A stretch of 64,000 nt of DNA from contig NZ_CP059732.1 of NCBI RefSeq assembly GCF_014117325.1, positions 248,001 to 312,000 on the forward strand, in the 5' to 3' direction. Position numbers and translations under genes: made by a program. The notes under the pieces are model-generated. The model made no database searches and was not told where the DNA came from. It was given only the letters and a program-made list of their open reading frames with translations. This document shows positions 17,073-25,546 of this stretch, in pieces. This DNA is from Spirosoma foliorum (GTDB taxonomy: Bacteria; Bacteroidota; Bacteroidia; Cytophagales; Spirosomataceae). Each line of letters opens with the position of its first letter. Positions within the stretch are counted from its first letter, which is position 1.

Positions 17073-18542
17073 ATGGAGAAGCGTGATTACGATGCAGTCG
17101 TTGTAGGTTCTGGGCCAAATGGTTTAAGTGCGGCCATTGTGCTGGCGCGAGCTGGTCTATCCGTAATTGTCCTGGAAGCCAGACCAACAATTGGCGGAGG
17201 TGCGCGCTCTGCTGAACTGACGCTTCCTGGTTTTGTGCATGACATTGGCTCTGCAATTCATCCATTGGCGGCTGGTTCGCCTTTATTCCAGAGTTTGCCC
17301 TTAGCCGAACACGGGCTGGAGTTTATTTACCCACCTGTTGCAGCCGCTCATCCGTTTGATACGGGCAATGCAGCCACCTTGGTTGGCTCAGTAGCCGAAA
17401 CCGCCCAAACCCTTGGGGTTGACGAACGAGCCTATCATAAACTGTTCGATTCTGTTGTGCGGCATTGGCCTACAATGGCTGCCGATGTGCTGGGGCCACT
17501 ACGTTTTCCTAAACACCCGCTCGATCTGGCTCAGTTTGGTCTGGATGCGTTGCTTCCATCAACTGTTGTCGCGAATCGATTTCAAACGACAGAGGCAAGA
17601 GGATTGTGGGCGGGCATGGCGGCTCATTCGATTCAGCCACTGACAAATCTGACTACGGCAGCCATTGCGCTGGTGCTGATGACGGCGGGGCACCTTCACG
17701 GTTGGCCCATGCCCAAAGGTGGTGCCCAGTCAATTGCCAATGCGCTGGCTTCGTATTTTAAATCGATAGGGGGGAGCATTGAGGTTGATCGGCCCGTTCG
17801 TTCCCTGAATGATCTGCCTAAATCGCGGGTTGTGCTCTTCGATCTTACACCGAAGCAACTTTTGTCTGTTGTCGGGGATCGATTTTCGAATGGGCTGACG
17901 AATCAGATTTACCGAAAACAGCTCGAACATTACCGCTACGGACCGGGTATCTTCAAAATAGATTGGGCACTGGATGGCCCTATTCCGTTCACGGCGCCTG
18001 ATTGCCATCGGGCCGGAACGATTCATTTGGGTGGTACGCTCGAAGAAATTGTCGACGCTGAACAACGTACCTATAATGGGCAGCATCCTGACCGACCTTT
18101 TGTTCTGTTGGCTCAACAGAGTCTGTTCGATCCGACTCGTGCTCCGGCGGATAAGCAAACCGCCTGGGCATATTGCCACGTACCCAATGGCTCAACCCTC
18201 GACCGTACCGACGCCATTGAAAAGCAGGTTGAGCGGTTCGCACCGGGTTTTCGCGACCGAATTCTGGCTCGTCATACCATGAACACGGCACAGATAGAAG
18301 CCTGGAATCCGAATTACGTTGGGGGCGACATTAACGGAGGAATCATCGATATTGGCCAATTGTATACCCGCCCGACCATTGCGCTATCGCCTTACCAAAC
18401 CTCAGAACCCGGTATGTTTATCTGCTCATCGGCCACTCCTCCAGGTGGGGGCGTTCATGGCATGTGTGGGTACCATGCGGCCCGTGTTGCGCTACGAGAA
18501 GGCTTTGGTAAGTCGGTGCCGATTGAGCTATCAAATGGATAA
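17073..18542 (+). CDS. Phytoene dehydrogenase-like FAD-dependent oxidoreductase
   Basis: 489 residues from the ATG at 17073, which has a good GGAG about 9 bases upstream; the TTG codon just before it is less likely. The N-terminus has the dinucleotide-binding motif DAVVVGSGPNGLSAA with the second strand ending in an acidic residue (VIVLEARPTIGGGARS). PMPKGGAQSIANAL and the C-terminal FAD-contact segment GMFICSSATPPGGGVHGMCGYHAA are typical of the CrtI/PYROXD2 group (COG1233). No carotenoid genes are near, so a carotenoid substrate is not supported; many relatives are uncharacterised. Cytosolic, length normal for the family. Confidence 0.85.
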   Translation: MEKRDYDAVVVGSGPNGLSAAIVLARAGLSVIVLEARPTIGGGARSAELTLPGFVHDIGSAIHPLAAGSPLFQSLPLAEHGLEFIYPPVAAAHPFDTGNAATLVGSVAETAQTLGVDERAYHKLFDSVVRHWPTMAADVLGPLRFPKHPLDLAQFGLDALLPSTVVANRFQTTEARGLWAGMAAHSIQPLTNLTTAAIALVLMTAGHLHGWPMPKGGAQSIANALASYFKSIGGSIEVDRPVRSLNDLPKSRVVLFDLTPKQLLSVVGDRFSNGLTNQIYRKQLEHYRYGPGIFKIDWALDGPIPFTAPDCHRAGTIHLGGTLEEIVDAEQRTYNGQHPDRPFVLLAQQSLFDPTRAPADKQTAWAYCHVPNGSTLDRTDAIEKQVERFAPGFRDRILARHTMNTAQIEAWNPNYVGGDINGGIIDIGQLYTRPTIALSPYQTSEPGMFICSSATPPGGGVHGMCGYHAARVALREGFGKSVPIELSNG

Positions 18543-18818
18543 ATAGAGTTGTATTATTCGATCTCGGCATAGAGGCTTATATAGCGCTTGGCATGTTCCA
18601 TAACACGGAATGATTTGCCATCGGAATTGTCTGGTATACTGTTCTAACGTGTAGTCCTCATTGATATGTCGCTGATTATCAATAGTTAACGAATTCTTTA
18701 CATGCTGGATGAGTGATCGTTTTTACTGGATAATTGGTTGAAGTCGCTTAGACTTATTTTTCAGTAAATCTCTGTAAATGAATCCTTTTGGTGGTCTTTA
18801 ACCCCTAAACTCACTTAC

Positions 18819-20444
18819 ATGAAAACCCTTTGTTTAGTTTTCTTGTCCTTTTTCCCGTTGTTGCTTTTAGCCCAAACATCCGATTCTTACCCAGTTCACC
18901 CTGATGCTCAGCCACAGGATGGGGTTCCTAAGGGCGAAGTCCTCAAATTTACGTTTGAAACGTCCAAAATTTTCCCTGGAACATGGCGTGAGTATTGGGT
19001 TTACATACCTGCCCAATATCAGCCTTCTCAATCCGCTTGTGTTTATATAAATCAGGATGGAATTCAGTGGCAGGCTCCGGCAGTTTTTGATAATTTGATT
19101 CATAAAAAAGAAATGCCCGTTACGATTGGCGTATTTGTCATGCATGGACGCGTCAAGGCGGATAACCCCGATACGGCCCTTGATCGGTTCAATCGTAGTT
19201 TTGAGTATGATGGATTGGGTGATAATTATGCCCGTTTTTTGCTGGAAGAACTTCTGCCCGATGTAGAGACCAGAAAAACGTCGGACGGGCGAGCCATACA
19301 CCTTTCTCACAATGGCAATGATCGCGCCATTGGTGGATCAAGTAGCGGGGCAGTTTGTGCATTTACAGCTGCTTGGGAGCGTCCTGAAGCCTTTAGCCGG
19401 GTGTTCAGCACTATTGGCACCTATGTCGGTTTACGCGGGGCCGATCGCGACCATACACTCATCCGGAAGTTTGAACCTAAGCCGCTTCGCATTTTTCTAC
19501 AGGACGGTGCCAACGACCTTAACATCTACGGAGGAGACTGGTGGATGGCCAACCAAACCCTGGAACGAGCCTTGACGTTTTCGGGCTATGAGGTGCAGCA
19601 TGTCTGGGGCGAAGGAGGCCATAATGGTAAACATGGAACCGCGATTTTTCCTGATGCCATGCGCTATCTATGGAAAGGTTGGCCCGAGCCAGTCAAAACG
19701 GGAACTTCGAAAAATCAGATGCTTACCGATATTTTGCTGCCTACTGAAGGCTGGCAGCTCGTTGGAGAAGGATACAAGTTTGCAGAAGGGCTAAGTGCCA
19801 ATGCCAAAGGAGAGGTATTTTTTGGAGAGGGGTCGGGGGGAAAACAATGGAAAGTAGGTCTGGATGACAAACTAAGTCGGTTTGATGGCAAGGTGAATAC
19901 GAGTGTAGTTGCCAGCAATGGAAATGGGTATGCTACCAGTCCGTCTACAGCAGCTAGTGAGCAGAGTATCGTGTGGCTCATTCGACCCGATGGCAAAAAG
20001 GTTAAGGTCGACGCGGGCCTTATTTCTGCCAGCGGGGTCGCGCTTTCGCCTGATCAAACGCTGCTCTATGTAGCCGATAAGCGCTCACATTGGGTATATA
20101 GCTTTTCAATTAAGCCCGACGGAACGCTGGCTAATAAACAGAAATACTACTGGCTGCATTCGCCTGATACCGCCGACGATGCAGGAGCAGAAGGCCTCAG
20201 AACGGATCGTGACGGGCGATTATATGTGGCGACTAGAATGGGCGTTCAACTATGCGATCAGGCGGGTCGGGTTAATGCAATTCTACCGACTCCTAATGGA
20301 AAAGTATCCAGCATCTGTTTTGGTGGGGCTAACTTCGATATCCTCTATGCAGCCTGTGGTGATAAAGTATACAAACGGAAGCTGCATGCGCAAGGGGCTA
20401 ATGCCTGGGACAAGCCCACTAAGCCTGCTGCTCCACGGTTGTAA
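18819..20444 (+). CDS. Secreted esterase fused to an SMP-30/gluconolactonase-like propeller
   Basis: 541 residues with a signal peptide (MKTLCLVFLSFFPLLLLAQ). Residues about 40-290 are an enterochelin-esterase-like alpha/beta hydrolase: WREYWVYIPAQYQPS, the nucleophile elbow AIGGSSSGAVCAF, and a likely catalytic His in WGEGGHNGKHG. Residues about 310-530 are a six-bladed propeller (FAEGLSANAKGEVFFGE, SGVALSPDQTLLYVADK, GAEGLRTDRDGRLYVAT) of the SGL family, whose members hydrolyse sugar lactones or related esters using a bound metal. The two halves suggest one periplasmic enzyme acting in sequence on an ester or lactone substrate (inference). No operon partner; a hairpin terminator of the opposing gene follows. 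Confidence 0.87.
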   Translation: MKTLCLVFLSFFPLLLLAQTSDSYPVHPDAQPQDGVPKGEVLKFTFETSKIFPGTWREYWVYIPAQYQPSQSACVYINQDGIQWQAPAVFDNLIHKKEMPVTIGVFVMHGRVKADNPDTALDRFNRSFEYDGLGDNYARFLLEELLPDVETRKTSDGRAIHLSHNGNDRAIGGSSSGAVCAFTAAWERPEAFSRVFSTIGTYVGLRGADRDHTLIRKFEPKPLRIFLQDGANDLNIYGGDWWMANQTLERALTFSGYEVQHVWGEGGHNGKHGTAIFPDAMRYLWKGWPEPVKTGTSKNQMLTDILLPTEGWQLVGEGYKFAEGLSANAKGEVFFGEGSGGKQWKVGLDDKLSRFDGKVNTSVVASNGNGYATSPSTAASEQSIVWLIRPDGKKVKVDAGLISASGVALSPDQTLLYVADKRSHWVYSFSIKPDGTLANKQKYYWLHSPDTADDAGAEGLRTDRDGRLYVATRMGVQLCDQAGRVNAILPTPNGKVSSICFGGANFDILYAACGDKVYKRKLHAQGANAWDKPTKPAAPRL

Positions 20445-20584
20445 CCGGCATAACGGACGAGCTCATTCGCAAAGTTACTAATCACTTCGTGCTCTTGGCT
20501 GAGTGAACATATAGATGAGGCCCCTTTCGTCTCACGAGGGAGCGTATTTTGAGACAGATTCGCTTGATTGGTTTTCTACTAAAA

Positions 20585-20615
20585 AGGAGCAACTACCTTC
20601 TTGGTAATGGCTCCT
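20585..20615 (-). terminator. Rho-independent terminator of the cupin gene
   Basis: On the minus strand AGGAGC...GCTCCT (20610-20615 with 20585-20590) and an inner ACC/GGT pair form a hairpin followed by five Ts. It lies just after the cupin stop, between converging genes. Confidence 0.65.
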
Positions 20616-20625
20616 GTCAACTCCT

Positions 20626-21027
20626 CTAGTTAATAGGCTGATACTGGTGATCCGTCACCTTTTCCAGCCACTCCACCTGTTTCCCATTTAGATTTTCCTG
20701 GATGGCGATATGCGTCATCCCCGTGGTTGCCGTAGCGCCATGCCAGTGCTTCTCGTCCGGTTCAAACCAAACCACATCGCCCGGATGGATTTCTTCGACA
20801 GGGCCACCTTCCCGCTGTACCCAACCACAACCAGCCGTCACGATGAGCGTCTGACCGAGCGGATGGGTATGCCAGGCGGTTCGAGCCCCGGGTTCAAAGG
20901 TAACGCTGGCGGCTGCCCCACGTCTTGCCTCGTTGGCGGCAAACAACGGATCGATACGTACCGATCCCGTAAACCAGTCTTCTGGCCCTTTATCCGAGGG
21001 TTGCGATCCTATTCTTGTGATGTTCAT
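20626..21027 (-). CDS. Cupin-domain protein
   Basis: 133 residues forming a single small beta-barrel. Metal-binding motif 1 is visible as [21 protein letters not shown] and motif 2 as [27 protein letters not shown]. The pattern [11 protein letters not shown]...[12 protein letters not shown] is that of the (R)-mandelonitrile-lyase/quercetinase-like cupins often found next to aldo/keto reductases in proteobacterial and Bacteroidota stress clusters. No signal peptide, so cytosolic, unlike its paralogue at 22041-22544. First visible function is metal binding; the substrate is unknown. Same strand as the reductase (94 bp) and the second cupin and AraC regulator upstream, probably one regulatory unit. 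Confidence 0.88.
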   Translation of the reverse strand: MNITRIGSQPSDKGPEDWFTGSVRIDPLFAANEARRGAAASVTFEPGARTAWHTHPLGQTLIVTAGCGWVQREGGPVEEIHPGDVVWFEPDEKHWHGATATTGMTHIAIQENLNGKQVEWLEKVTDHQYQPIN

Positions 21028-21121
21028 AACGGTTTAACTAGTTCGTCTACTAAAGGCTAATTGTGCCTAACAAGCTGGTGATTGACCACAACAGGGGGAT
21101 AGGCATGATTGGTTTTCAGGC

Positions 21122-21982
21122 TTATTTTCCGCCGAATACAGGAAAGTGGCTTGCCTCGCCATAATGCTCAATTTGTTCCATTGTCGTTAAGGTAGCCATA
21201 TCCGCTTCCGAGATAACAAACTCCACGGCTGCATTAGTTTTCATATGCTCCGGCTTGGCCGTCTTCGGTAATGGCAATAGACCAAGCTGTAGGCAATACC
21301 GGATACTTAATTGGGCTACCGAAACATCATAGTTTTGGGCGGTAGCCGTTATGGACTTGTTTTTCAACAACTCACCGTGGCCAATGGGGGAATAAGCTTC
21401 CACCAGCATGCCGTTTTCCTGCGAATAATGAATCAATTCGGTAGGGGTATTGCTGATATGCGCCAGAATCTGATTGACCATTGGTTTCACCGAGCATGAG
21501 CCCAGGATGTTGGCAATGTCTGCCTGTTCGAAGTTTGACAGGCCAATGGCACGAAGTTTCCCCGTCCTATAGGCTTCTTCAAGCGCTCGCCAAGCCTGCT
21601 GATTTCCGTCAAAATAAGGATCATTCCCACTGAATTTTGCCCAGGGTTTGGGACTATGAATGATCATTAGATCAATATACTCAAGCCCTAACCGGTGAAG
21701 CGAGCCATCAATGGACGCCACGGCTTCCTGATACGACTTTACTTCAGCAGCCAGCTTGGTGGTCACAAACAGTGCTTCCCGGTTTACCCCACAGGCCCGA
21801 ATGCCTTCGCCAACTCCGCTTTCATTCTGGTAGGCCTGAGCCGTATCAATATGGCGGTAACCGATTTGTACCGCATCCTTGACCGCCTGTACAACATCGC
21901 TATTACTAATAAACCAGGTTCCCAGACCTAGTTTGGGGATCTCTACGCCATTCGATAGCGTATAGGTTTCGTCTAAAATCAT
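21122..21982 (-). CDS. Aldo/keto reductase (2,5-diketo-gluconate reductase-like)
   Basis: 286 residues, TIM-barrel NADPH-dependent reductase. Starts MILDETYTLSNGVEIPKLGLGTW, as in the DkgA/YvgN branch. Catalytic tetrad: Asp and Tyr in YRHIDTAQAYQNE, Lys in TTKLAAE, His in MIIHSPKPW. The segment GLSNFEQADI and the cofactor-binding LPLPKTAKPEHMKTN are also present. Such enzymes reduce methylglyoxal and other aldehydes. Lies between two cupin genes on the same strand downstream of an AraC regulator, consistent with a reactive-aldehyde response. Confidence 0.92.
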   Translation of the reverse strand: MILDETYTLSNGVEIPKLGLGTWFISNSDVVQAVKDAVQIGYRHIDTAQAYQNESGVGEGIRACGVNREALFVTTKLAAEVKSYQEAVASIDGSLHRLGLEYIDLMIIHSPKPWAKFSGNDPYFDGNQQAWRALEEAYRTGKLRAIGLSNFEQADIANILGSCSVKPMVNQILAHISNTPTELIHYSQENGMLVEAYSPIGHGELLKNKSITATAQNYDVSVAQLSIRYCLQLGLLPLPKTAKPEHMKTNAAVEFVISEADMATLTTMEQIEHYGEASHFPVFGGK

Positions 21983-22040
21983 TCTCTTTTCTTATTTTAC
22001 AGTAAACGTGAGTTCGTGTACCGGTCACGGCTTTGAATAG

Positions 22041-22544
22041 CTACCTCGCCCCATGGTATTCAGCATCCGTGACGGCCTGAAGCCAGTTAACAATCCCTTT
22101 TTCGGTATTGGGTACAATATGAATGTGGGTCATGGGGCTGTCCGCGGAAGCGCCGTGCCAATGAGGAATTTTCGGCGGACACTTCACTACGTCCCCCTTC
22201 CGAATGGTCTGCCGGGGCTCGCCTTTTAACTGGTGGTAGCCAACCCCATCCGTTACCAGTAGAATCTGCCCACTCGGATGTGAATGCCAAAAGCTGCGAG
22301 CCCCCGGCTCGAACGTAACGCTGCCACTAGCCAATTGATAAATGGAATCGGTTGCTACCAGATTCTGAACCCATACCGTACCGGTAAAGGTTTGGGCGGA
22401 CCCCTTTTCCCCGTTGGGAAAAATAGCGCTCGCCGTTGTCGATTTTGTCCCGCTTCCCTGCGTTTGCGCCTGGCAGGGAGCCAGGCAAAGACTTACCAGG
22501 CCCAGCGTAATGAGAAAGCCTGTCCGTGCCCCTAGGTTTTTCAT
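22041..22544 (-). CDS. Secreted cupin-domain protein
   Basis: 167 residues: signal peptide at 1-26 (GFLITLGLVSLCLAPCQAQ), then the same cupin layout as the gene at 20626-21027: TGTVWVQNLV, EPGARSFWHSHPSGQILLVTDGVG and GDVVKCPPKIPHWHGASADSPMTHIHI. The His residues of both metal motifs are conserved. The signal peptide places it in the periplasm. A cysteine in the signal region (APCQAQ) is a weak lipobox match, so a lipoprotein is possible but less likely. Paralogue of the cytosolic cupin two genes downstream. Confidence 0.88.
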   Translation of the reverse strand: MKNLGARTGFLITLGLVSLCLAPCQAQTQGSGTKSTTASAIFPNGEKGSAQTFTGTVWVQNLVATDSIYQLASGSVTFEPGARSFWHSHPSGQILLVTDGVGYHQLKGEPRQTIRKGDVVKCPPKIPHWHGASADSPMTHIHIVPNTEKGIVNWLQAVTDAEYHGAR

Positions 22545-22671
22545 GTGTTTAGTCGTTTGTATTGTGCTCTTCCCCTCGATTGGTTGAACAGCACCTGGTA
22601 GCTAATGGATTTAATCCAACGCCTACTGGATCGATTTGATGTTGGAACCGATGTGAACATTTCCAAACGTG

Positions 22672-23562
22672 CTAATTCAATCCACTTCGATAGGCAATGG
22701 GTGTGGTGCCAACCTGTTGTTTGAAGAAACGAGTAAAATGCTGAGGGTACTTGAACCCTAGTTCATACGCAATTTCACTGATGGATTTGCCCGTATCAAA
22801 AATTCGTTCCTTGGCCAGATCGATCAGCTTAAGCTGGATAAATTCCAGGGCCGTCTTGCCGGTTTCCTTCTTGATTAAGTCACCAAAGTAATTGGGCGAC
22901 AGGTGTAACGCCTGAGCAAAGTAGGAAACCGTTGGAATCCCCTCGGTACGGAGCTTTTCGCCCACCAAATACTCCGTCAGTTTCTGTTCAAACTGCTCAA
23001 GGATACCATGATTGATATGCTCACGGGTAATGAATTGGCGGTCATAAAAGCGGGAACAATACTTTAGAAGCAATTCCAGGTTGGCCACAATCAGCTCTTT
23101 ACTGTGGCGATCAATCGTATGGCCCACTTCAGTCGCAATGTTGCCAAAACAGGTCGTTACAACCGCTCGCTCTTTCTCCGATAAATGCAGGGCCTCGTGA
23201 GATTGGTAACTGAAAAACGAATACTCGTGAATCTGTCTACCCAGGCTGGTGCCTTTGATCAAATCGGGATGAACGATGAGGGCCTTGCCATAGGGCTGAT
23301 GCATCTCGCCCTCAGGTTCATTGGTAATCACCTGGCCTGGCCCAAAAAAGACCATCGTTCCGTCGGCATAATCATAATACTGGTTCCCATACCGCAAATC
23401 ACCACAGCGGGTTTCTTTGAGAATAATGGCATAAAAACTGATCGTAAACTTCGCTCGTGGGAGTGGGATTGATTGATTAAAATCAACCAGGCTAATGAGC
23501 GGGTGCTGGGTTTTGTTGTTGAACGCATCCGCATATTTTTTGATCGTGTCGTAGACTATCAT
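22672..23562 (-). CDS. AraC family transcriptional regulator
   Basis: 296 residues. The N-terminal half is a cupin-like sensing domain (ISFYAIILKE...YADGTMVFFGPGQV). The C-terminal 100 residues carry the double helix-turn-helix: SYFAQALHLSPNYFGDLIKKETGKTALEFIQ and SISEIAYELGFKYPQHFTRFFKQQVGTTPIAYR. Located upstream of the cupin/reductase/cupin genes on the same strand and divergent from the lipoprotein-hydrolase-molybdenum enzyme genes; it probably activates one or both sides in response to a small ligand (inference). Confidence 0.92.
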   Translation of the reverse strand: MIVYDTIKKYADAFNNKTQHPLISLVDFNQSIPLPRAKFTISFYAIILKETRCGDLRYGNQYYDYADGTMVFFGPGQVITNEPEGEMHQPYGKALIVHPDLIKGTSLGRQIHEYSFFSYQSHEALHLSEKERAVVTTCFGNIATEVGHTIDRHSKELIVANLELLLKYCSRFYDRQFITREHINHGILEQFEQKLTEYLVGEKLRTEGIPTVSYFAQALHLSPNYFGDLIKKETGKTALEFIQLKLIDLAKERIFDTGKSISEIAYELGFKYPQHFTRFFKQQVGTTPIAYRSGLN

Positions 23563-23724
23563 AGCGTACGGTTCGGGGCGGAGTACGACGGTCAGCCGTT
23601 GCTGGTACTCCTGCCAGCCGATTTTTAGTCAAATCTACAGCCCGAAACCATGCCTCACGATGGTATCAGTAAAAGTGGTAAGTAAAACCGTAAAATGTAT
23701 AAAAGCCGGACTAAGGCTACCGGG

Positions 23725-23732
23725 TAATTTTG
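23725..23732 (+). promoter_or_regulatory. Possible -7 promoter element (TAATTTTG)
   Basis: A perfect TAnnTTTG match 62 bp before the ATG at 23795, in the divergent region between the AraC gene and the plus-strand cluster. No clear -33 TTG partner at the right distance. Confidence 0.35.
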
Positions 23733-23794
23733 CGGTGTGATTAGCGAAGTTAGCACTAATCGCCTGTCCATGAAGTAAATCAAACTCAACACGT

Positions 23795-24292
23795 ATGAAA
23801 CGGACCCAGCTATTCCTGCTGCCTTTCCTGGTATTTATCATGGGCAGTATGGCTTGCAAAACAGACAGCCCAATCCCCGCCGATCAACCCAGTATGCCCA
23901 ACCCCGTCAGCCCCGATCTGAATCCAGTGACCGATAGTTCTTCCAACCGGCTACGGATTCGGGTTGGCTCCAGCACCTTTACCGCGACGCTGCTGAGCAA
24001 CCCAACCGTAACCGCTTTCAAAACCCGCTTGCCATTAACCCTTTCTATGAAAGAACTGAATGGGAACGAAAAGTTTGCCGATCTATCCAATAGCTTACCT
24101 ACAAATGCGACCAATCCCGGTACGATACAGGCAGGGGATCTAACGCTGTACGGGGCTAACACGCTGGTGCTCTTCTATGAGTCATTTCGGACCTCGTACA
24201 GCTATACCAAGCTTGGCCGCATCGATAACCCGTCAGGACTGGCGGCTGCCCTGGGATCAGGAAACGTAACGGTCAGCTTTGCTCTGGAATAA
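23795..24292 (+). CDS. Lipoprotein with cyclophilin-like domain
   Basis: 165 residues. The N-terminus has a lipobox (MGSMAC, Cys at about 21), followed by a Pro/Ser/Asp-rich linker to about residue 50. The remainder is the cyclophilin-like fold of the COG2164 type: RIRVGSSTFTATLLSNPTVTAF, LPLTLSMKELNGNEKFADL, IQAGDLTLYGANTLVLFYE and SYSYTKLGRIDNPSGLAAALGSGNVTVSF. This family resembles cyclophilin A structurally but lacks the usual proline isomerase active site; function unknown. Outer- or inner-membrane anchored. Followed after 8 bp by an alpha/beta hydrolase gene, a pairing commonly seen in Bacteroidota. Confidence 0.87.
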   Translation: MKRTQLFLLPFLVFIMGSMACKTDSPIPADQPSMPNPVSPDLNPVTDSSSNRLRIRVGSSTFTATLLSNPTVTAFKTRLPLTLSMKELNGNEKFADLSNSLPTNATNPGTIQAGDLTLYGANTLVLFYESFRTSYSYTKLGRIDNPSGLAAALGSGNVTVSFALE

Positions 24293-24300
24293 ACTTAACC

Positions 24301-25419
24301 ATGAATCAAATCAGAAACCATATGAACCAGTTAACTATAGCCCTAGCCGCCTTTCTGCTGATGATAGGACAGGCTTATAGTCAGGGGTTACTAGGCCAAA
24401 ACGAACCGAAATCTCAGCTGAAAGAGTATTTGACCTTTACGCTAAGTGACAAGGTTACCAAGCAAAATGTTCAGTACAAAAATCGGTATGGTATCCCCCT
24501 TGCCGCCCATCTATACACGCCCAAAAATATGGATGCGTCTAAAAAGTATCCGGCCCTGGTCGTCGGTACGCCTTATGGTGGGGTAAAAGAGCAAGGAGCG
24601 GGTATATACGCGCAAAACATGGCCGAACGCGGATTTGTCGCACTGGCCTTTGATGAATCCTATAACGGGGAAAGTGGCGGAGCACCCCGGCACGTTTCAT
24701 CACCGGATGTGTTCGCTGAGGATTTCAGTGCTGGTGTGGATTTCTTAGGCACCCGTCCCTTTGTGGATCGAAACCAGATTGGGGCTATTGGCCTCTGCGG
24801 TAGTGGTGGTTTTGCCCTTAAAGCCGCCCAGGTTGATCACCGCATTAAAGCGGTGGCTACCACCAGCATGTACGATATCAGCGGGGTAAAGCGCAACGGG
24901 TGGATGAATGCTATGACGGCCGAAGAGCGTACTAAGTCGCTTAACGAGCTGGCCCGGCAGCGTTGGAAAGACGTGGACACGGGACAGCCTGAATTAACGG
25001 CTTCCTTCCCAAGTAAACCGGTGACTACCATCCCCGCCGGAATGGACCCCATCGCCAGTGAATTCTTTGAATACTATGCTATGAAACGGGGCTTTCATCC
25101 GAATTCGATTGGGGCTTTTACCAAAACCAGCGATATGGACTTTATGAACTTTCCCTTGCTGAACTATATTGAAACCATTTCGCCCCGACCGATTTTATTG
25201 ATCATAGGGGAAAAAGCCCATTCCCGCTATTTTAGTGAAGAGGCTTACCAGCAGGCAGCTGAGCCTAAAGAGCTTTATATCGTTCCCAACGCCCGGCACA
25301 TCGATCTGTACGACCGAACCGATATGATTCCCTTCGATAAGCTCACCGCTTTCTTTTCGCAATATTTAGCTCCGAAGCCGAACGAAAAAGCCAACTTGGT
25401 CACGGAATCCAACAAGTGA
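24301..25419 (+). CDS. Secreted alpha/beta hydrolase (YcjY/dienelactone-hydrolase-like)
   Basis: 372 residues from the first ATG (24301); an ATG at 24322 gives a more compact signal peptide (MNQLTIALAAFLLMIGQAYS). The hydrolase core has the oxyanion region VVGTPYGGVKEQGAG, the nucleophile elbow GLCGSGGFALKAA, in which the first Gly of GxSxG is replaced by Cys as is usual in this branch, an acidic residue in ILLIIGEKAHSRYF, and a likely catalytic His in NARHIDLYD. Substrate unknown. It begins 8 bp after the cyclophilin-like lipoprotein and is probably cotranscribed. Confidence 0.85.
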   Translation: MNQIRNHMNQLTIALAAFLLMIGQAYSQGLLGQNEPKSQLKEYLTFTLSDKVTKQNVQYKNRYGIPLAAHLYTPKNMDASKKYPALVVGTPYGGVKEQGAGIYAQNMAERGFVALAFDESYNGESGGAPRHVSSPDVFAEDFSAGVDFLGTRPFVDRNQIGAIGLCGSGGFALKAAQVDHRIKAVATTSMYDISGVKRNGWMNAMTAEERTKSLNELARQRWKDVDTGQPELTASFPSKPVTTIPAGMDPIASEFFEYYAMKRGFHPNSIGAFTKTSDMDFMNFPLLNYIETISPRPILLIIGEKAHSRYFSEEAYQQAAEPKELYIVPNARHIDLYDRTDMIPFDKLTAFFSQYLAPKPNEKANLVTESNK

Positions 25420-25546
25420 ACGCCTTCCCCTGTTCAATAGAAGTAGAATCAGCCGGATAACTCTGACGCCTGATTCGGGACCAATCCGATCTATCTGTAC
25501 AGGAACGCAAAAGCCGCTAGTCAATCATGGAATCAACCCTTGCCTT

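Noticed and set aside
25447..25476. Short inverted repeat GAATCAG/CTGATTC after the hydrolase gene
   Set aside because: Only 7 bp of stem with a long loop and no T tract; too weak for a terminator or operator call.
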